From assembly GCF_001704415.2 (NCBI RefSeq), contig NC_030811.1, positions 53,185,591 through 53,249,590 of the forward strand: a DNA stretch of 64,000 nucleotides, read 5' to 3'. Both the position numbers and the translations under genes were made by a program. The notes under the pieces are model-generated. The model had not been told where the DNA came from. It made no database searches and saw only the letters and a program-made list of their open reading frames with translations. Of the stretch, positions 59,852-64,000 are shown piece after piece. Source of the stretch: Capra hircus (lineage: Eukaryota; Chordata; Mammalia; Artiodactyla; Bovidae). Numbering within the stretch: the stretch's first letter is position 1; every line of letters begins with the position of its first letter.

Positions 59852-59935
59852 GCAACTAGCTTTCTTATTTGAGGAATCATGCAGTGATTCAGAAGCAACT
59901 AGCTTTCTTATTTGGGGAATCATGCAGTGATTCAG
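59852..59935 (+). repeat. 43-bp tandem duplication
   Basis: GCAACTAGCTTTCTTATTTG starts at 59852 and again at 59895, with one mismatch (GAGGAA / GGGGAA). Each unit ends in GCAGTGATTCAG. Confidence 0.95.
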
Positions 59936-61250
59936 CCCCTGAGTAAAACGTCTTACTGTAGGTCATCAAAACTCCTCATTGTCTTCTCTCCAGGATCCAG
60001 TCCTACAGCCGTCTTGTTAGCATAGGTGCTATAGGCATCTGAGCTCATTTCTATTATCTTATTTGTTGTATCTAGTTTATCAACTTTCTGACCCAAGGAT
60101 CCTCTGACTTCATGTAACCATCCATTCATCATTTGTCAAATTAAAAAAATTTATATTAATAAACTTTTGGATTCAGGAAAATCCTCAAAATCAATTTTCT
60201 TTCTCCTGCAGTTGGAAAATGAATTTTAAATTATTCATGTTAACATCTTCTAGATAAATTGAATTTTTAGAGTATGTAAGAAAAGCTTAGTAAAGTCAAT
60301 CTTTCACATTAACGGATTCCATTTTTAAAATATTAATTTCACATTTAACAATTGCTTTTTGACTTATGCAGCCTTCTAATCAACAATTTGGAGAACCGTT
60401 CACCTTAATAAAGGGAAAAAAGTGAATTATTAACATTTTAACATTATGAAACACTTTTTTCCAACTTCTGTTTCTAGCTATAGGACTTATTGTCTGGAAG
60501 AGATTATGTTATGTGTCACTAAAAATGCTGGATAAGGTAATTTTTTTTAAAGACATCTTTTTAAATGCACGTCTGAGCTTACACAAAAATAAGAGAAATC
60601 CTCTCAGGCCTGCAAAATAAGACAGCAGGAACCCAGAGAGGCAGTGAGCCCTGCAGCTGACATTGCCATGAAGGCCTCTGCCGGGTGCTCCTGGCTTTGA
60701 GCTTGTCCTGACCTTCAGTGGCCATGCAGTGATTTATCCTCCAAATCAGAGTGCTTGGGAAGTGAAAGGTAGTGCTGTTAGGGGTAGAATGGGAATTCTG
60801 CTTCTGTTGGGGATCTGGAAAGCTGTGAGAGCATGTCACTCCCATCCTAACAACAGGAAAATGCTGAACGGTGTATAAAATCCATCTTAGCTTTCCTGAA
60901 CCTATCAGAGGGCTGAGGTCACCAGCAATCAGGAAACTGAATCTCAAAGAATGAAAAGTCCCCGTCTAGGAGACGCAGGGCACATGGATTTTTTTTTTTT
61001 TTTTTTTTTGACTTCTGACAGTGCGTGGGAGGAAGAGGTGCCTGACACAGCGTGGGGAAGAAATTTAAACATTGGAAAAAAAAATTCCTAAAGGCAGAGT
61101 AGCCACTACTATATCAGTCTAGAATAAATGGGGATCCCAGACACGTGGGGATTTGTACCTACTCCCAAGCTCCTCTCCATGGTCTCCGCTGGGTGCTTTT
61201 GAGAGAGTTTTTGGGTAGGAGGTCGCTGTAGCCGTGCACGGATGCCCCTC
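59936..61250. other. Unassigned DNA with a T22 run
   Basis: No gene seen. A run of about 22 T at 60989-61010 has no AATAAA upstream on the minus strand. The 122-codon minus frame at 60579 has no recognisable domain. Confidence 0.4.
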
Positions 61251-61254
61251 TCAT

Positions 61255-61305
61255 AGTCCATAACTATGCCTTGGCACAAAGCAGGAGCTCAGTTATTATT
61301 TGTTG
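61255..61305 (+). repeat. MIR/L2-type 3' end
   Basis: CCTTGGCACAAAGCAGGAGC, TCAGTTATTATTTGTTGAATG. Confidence 0.6.
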
Positions 61306-62181
61306 AATGACTCTGACATTAATCAATTCCACAACCTGAGGCAAAAAATGGTTACCTCGTTTCATGTTTAAGAATCAGATAATCTGGTCGGGACCCCCAT
61401 CTGCCAGAGCTAACAAGAACTTCTACCCTCTTGGTCATTGTTAATTGGTCTCTTGACTCCTTAGGGTTACAGAGGCCCCAGGGGTGTCAAAAAATTGAGA
61501 CCATTCTCTAATCTGTGCTGACGCACTTCCAGCCCTCATGGTCCCTTTGAAAGCAGTGCTTTCAAGTCTGGGCATGAGGCTTCTTTGTGTTAGGTCATGC
61601 TGGCTCTGTCCCCTCACAGAACATTGTGTGATGAGGGATGTGGGCTGCCATCCTTGAGAATCACCAGCCCCACTCCAGGTCACGAGGAAGTTTGCTCTCT
61701 TCACTCCCAAGAAAGACCACATCTGTGCTTCCCATCTCTCCGCCCCCCAGCTCCAGCTTCTCAATCAGGCTGACTGGAGAAAGGATTCCTGAAGGTTCTG
61801 CTCAGAAGTCTCAGGCTTAAATTTTATTAATACCATCTAAGAGTTATTTAACCACCTTTGGACACTGGGGGACCCAGGAACCCAGGCTCAACACAAAGGC
61901 TTCCTGCAGTGGGAAGGGAGAATTCTCACCCTAATACTGTCTCCTTCAGCAACAAGAATAAGGCAGACATTAATATGTCAATAGTTTATATGCGTTTTTT
62001 GTCAAATAAAATTATTATGATATATGTCAATAAAAATTCTCCTCTTCTAAGTGGAGGGACCAGAAATAATTACTATGTATTCACTTCTCAAATGACAAAA
62101 TACAAAATATTTATTGTCTGTTCTGTATCATAAGAATGCAAAGTACAGTTGAGAACAGAACATTTATTGGGACTATTTCTT
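61306..62181. other. Unassigned DNA
   Basis: No gene seen. The overlapping frames at 61441-61820 on opposite strands have no domain. Confidence 0.4.
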
Positions 62182-62460
62182 GGAGAAAGCAATGGCACCC
62201 CACTCCAGTACTCTTGCCTGGAAAATCCCATGGAGGAGCCTGGTAGGCTGCAGTCCATGGGGTCAAGAAGAGTCGGACACGACTGAGCGACTTCACTTTC
62301 ACTTTTCACTCTCATGCATTGGAGAAGGAAATGGCAACCCACTCCAGTGTTCTTGCCTGGAGAATCCCAGGGAAGGGGGAGCCTGGTGGGCTGCTGTCTA
62401 TGGGGTTGCACGAAGTCGGACATCCCCACGGCTAAGTGACTTAGCAGTAGCAGCAGCAGT
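62182..62460 (+). mobile_element. Bov-A2 SINE
   Basis: Plus-strand dimer: GGAGAAAGCAATGGCACCCC, the linker TTCACTTTTCACTCTC, the second unit GGAGAAGGAAATGGCAACCC, and the end TTAGCAGTAGCAGCAGCAG. Confidence 0.95.
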
Positions 62461-63092
62461 GTTAATTATGTATATTTTTTTCTTATACTAGACCTTCAGT
62501 GAATTAGTGCACTTGAGAATATATTTATTATTTCCAGCAAATTAGCTTAGATATTATAAACCTAATCTAATCACCATCTGATTTTTAAAATATTAGAATA
62601 ATTTACATTGTTAAACATTTGATTGATCTGTTATTTGTCTTATACTTTTGATTCATTATTTCCCCCTAGAGATGGTAGAAACACCACTGAGAATTAAGAT
62701 GACCTTTCACCAATGATGTATATTATTTGATTTGCAAATATTCACATATTGTGGTGACATGTGTTACATTCTTAGTATTCGAAAATTGGTTCTTCTTGCA
62801 GTAGCTTTGTTTTCACTTAGGAAGGAAAATATCATTTCCCACCAAGCATTTTAGTATCTGAAACAAATTTTAAGTATTTAAAACATGTGACAGAGGGCTA
62901 ATACCATTGTTATAGAAAGAAGTCCGGTAGGTTAACACGAAGAAAGACTGAAATCTATAGTACATCAAGCTAAGGCAAATAGTGAGCCAGGAAAAATGTA
63001 TTTGCATAACTGTGACCAAACTTTATTACAATTTCTATATAAAGAGTTGTTACAAGCTAATAAGAACACTGACATAGCAACAAAGGAGCCCT
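62461..63092. other. Unassigned AT-rich DNA
   Basis: No gene or nameable repeat. Confidence 0.4.
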
Positions 63093-63728
63093 TTCAGTTC
63101 AGTTCAGTCTCTCAGTCGTGTCCGACTCTTTGTGACCCCATGAACCACAGCACGCCAGGCCTCCCTGTCCATCACCAACTCCTGGAGTTCACTCAAACTC
63201 ACGTCCATCAAGTCAGTGATGCCATCCAGCCATCCCATCCTCTGTTGTCCCCTTCTCCTCCTGCCCCAATCCCTCCCAGCATCAGAGTCTTTTCCAATGA
63301 GTCAACTCTTCACATGAGGTGGCCAAAGTACTGGAGGTTCAGCTTTAGCATCATTGCTTCCAAAGAAATCCCAGGGCTGATCTCCTTTAGAATGGATTGG
63401 TTGGATCTCCTTGTAGTCCAAGGGACTCTCAAGTCTTCTCCAACACCGCAGTTCAAAAGCATCAATTCTCCGGCACTCAGCTTTCTTCACAGTCCAACTC
63501 TCACATCCATACATGACCACAGGAAAAACCATAGCCTTGACTAGACAGACCTTTGTTGGCAAAGTAATGTCTCTGCTTTTGAATATGCTATCTAGGTTGG
63601 TCATAACTTTCCTTCCAAGGAGTAAGCATCTTTTAATTTCATGGCTGCAATCACCATCTGCAGTGATTTTGGAGCCCCCCAAAATAAAGTCTGACACTGT
63701 TTCCACTGTTTCCCCATCTATTTCCCAT
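63093..63728 (-). mobile_element. BovB LINE 3' part
   Basis: Three TTCAG units, then about 630 bp in reverse to CCCCATCTATTTCCCAT. A 134-codon piece of the RT C-terminus remains open (METVSDFILGGSKITADGD). Confidence 0.93.
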
Positions 63729-63734
63729 ATAATC

Positions 63735-63880
63735 CAATGTTAAAGAGTCCAGACTCTGGAGTTAGAACTAGGTTCAAATTGAAGTCCTATCACTTGCTGA
63801 AGAACCCTGGGCAAGACCCTTAACTTTCATGCACCTCTTAGCATTCTAATGTGGGATACAGAATTACTAAAAGTGATTGC
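63735..63880 (+). repeat. MIR SINE
   Basis: GAGTCCAGACTCTGGAGTTAG, AGGTTCAAATTGAAGTCC, GGGCAAGACCCTTAACTTTC. Confidence 0.75.
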
Positions 63881-63906
63881 TTCAGTGTAATTGAGAAGAG
63901 TAAATG

Positions 63907-64000
63907 GGGCTTCCCAGGTGGTGATGCTGGTAAAGCCCTGAGCCAATGCAGGAGATGTAAGAAACCCAGATTCAACCCCTGAGTTGGGAAGATCCCCTGG
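63907..64000 (+). mobile_element. Bov-tA SINE, cut by the window edge
   Basis: Head GGGCTTCCCAGGTGGTGATG through GGGAAGATCCCCTGG at the last base. Confidence 0.95.

Noticed and set aside
60989..61010. T22 run as a second processed pseudogene tail
   Set aside because: No AATAAA on the minus strand near it and no recognisable retrocopy body.
39000..64000. First exon of CHN2, the neighbour expected beyond CPVL in mammals
   Set aside because: I looked for its serine-rich N-terminus and found nothing like it; it probably lies beyond the right edge.
1..64000. CRISPR arrays, operons, toxin-antitoxin or phage modules
   Set aside because: The sequence is mammalian; direct repeats found are SINE/LINE, microsatellites or two-copy duplications without spacer architecture.

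Overview
This is mammalian nuclear DNA from a ruminant, almost certainly a bovid of the cattle/sheep/goat type. The evidence is the repeats: about 15 BovB (RTE-clade) LINE pieces, about 17 Bov-tA SINEs, six Bov-A/Bov-A2 SINEs and two CHR-type tRNA-Glu SINEs, over an older layer of MIR, L2, L1, HAL1, MLT1-like LTRs and one Tigger DNA transposon. Nothing bacterial, viral or plasmid-like is present. By my boundaries BovB alone covers about 12.6 kb, close to 20% of the window.

The one protein-coding exon I can defend lies at 2987-3175 on the minus strand. It is the first coding exon of CPVL, the probable serine carboxypeptidase 'carboxypeptidase vitellogenic-like'. It carries an acceptor, a start codon in good context, a signal peptide and a consensus donor. 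Everything left of it (1-2986) is CPVL intron. A CpG island at 27066-27662 is the best candidate for the CPVL promoter and non-coding exon 1, which would make about 3.2-27.3 kb the first intron. Strong splice sites on both strands leave open a bidirectional promoter.

Layout: 1-1166 BovB 3' part; 2.3-3.6 kb MIR, Bov-tA, CPVL exon 2 and Bov-A2; 3.6-13 kb mostly unique intron with scattered SINEs; 13-17.3 kb a nest of old L1/HAL1 sequence carrying a 129-bp direct duplication and a BovB insertion; 18.2-18.7 kb a poly(A)-ended minus-strand segment and a possible 61-nt exon; 21.2-24.6 kb an almost complete BovB copy; 27 kb CpG island; 28-32 kb LTRs; 36.1-38.5 kb a 2.4-kb BovB copy; 38.5-45 kb mostly unique DNA; 46-48.5 kb a BovB cluster with an inverted pair; 51-57 kb further BovB copies, one nested in a microsatellite-bearing old repeat and one with a 1.1-kb internal deletion; 58.1-58.8 kb Tigger; 59.5-59.9 kb two short tandem duplications; 62-64 kb Bov-A2, BovB and Bov-tA.

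The genes do not work together as a system. CPVL is the only host gene seen. All BovB copies are damaged and must have been mobilised in trans; Bov-A2 and Bov-tA share BovB-derived 3' sequence and probably depended on BovB enzymes. I did not find an undescribed biological system. The points most worth checking are the CPVL start-codon shift, the CpG-island promoter with its CLEAR-like E-box, the candidate extra CPVL exon, and a few rearrangements among repeats.
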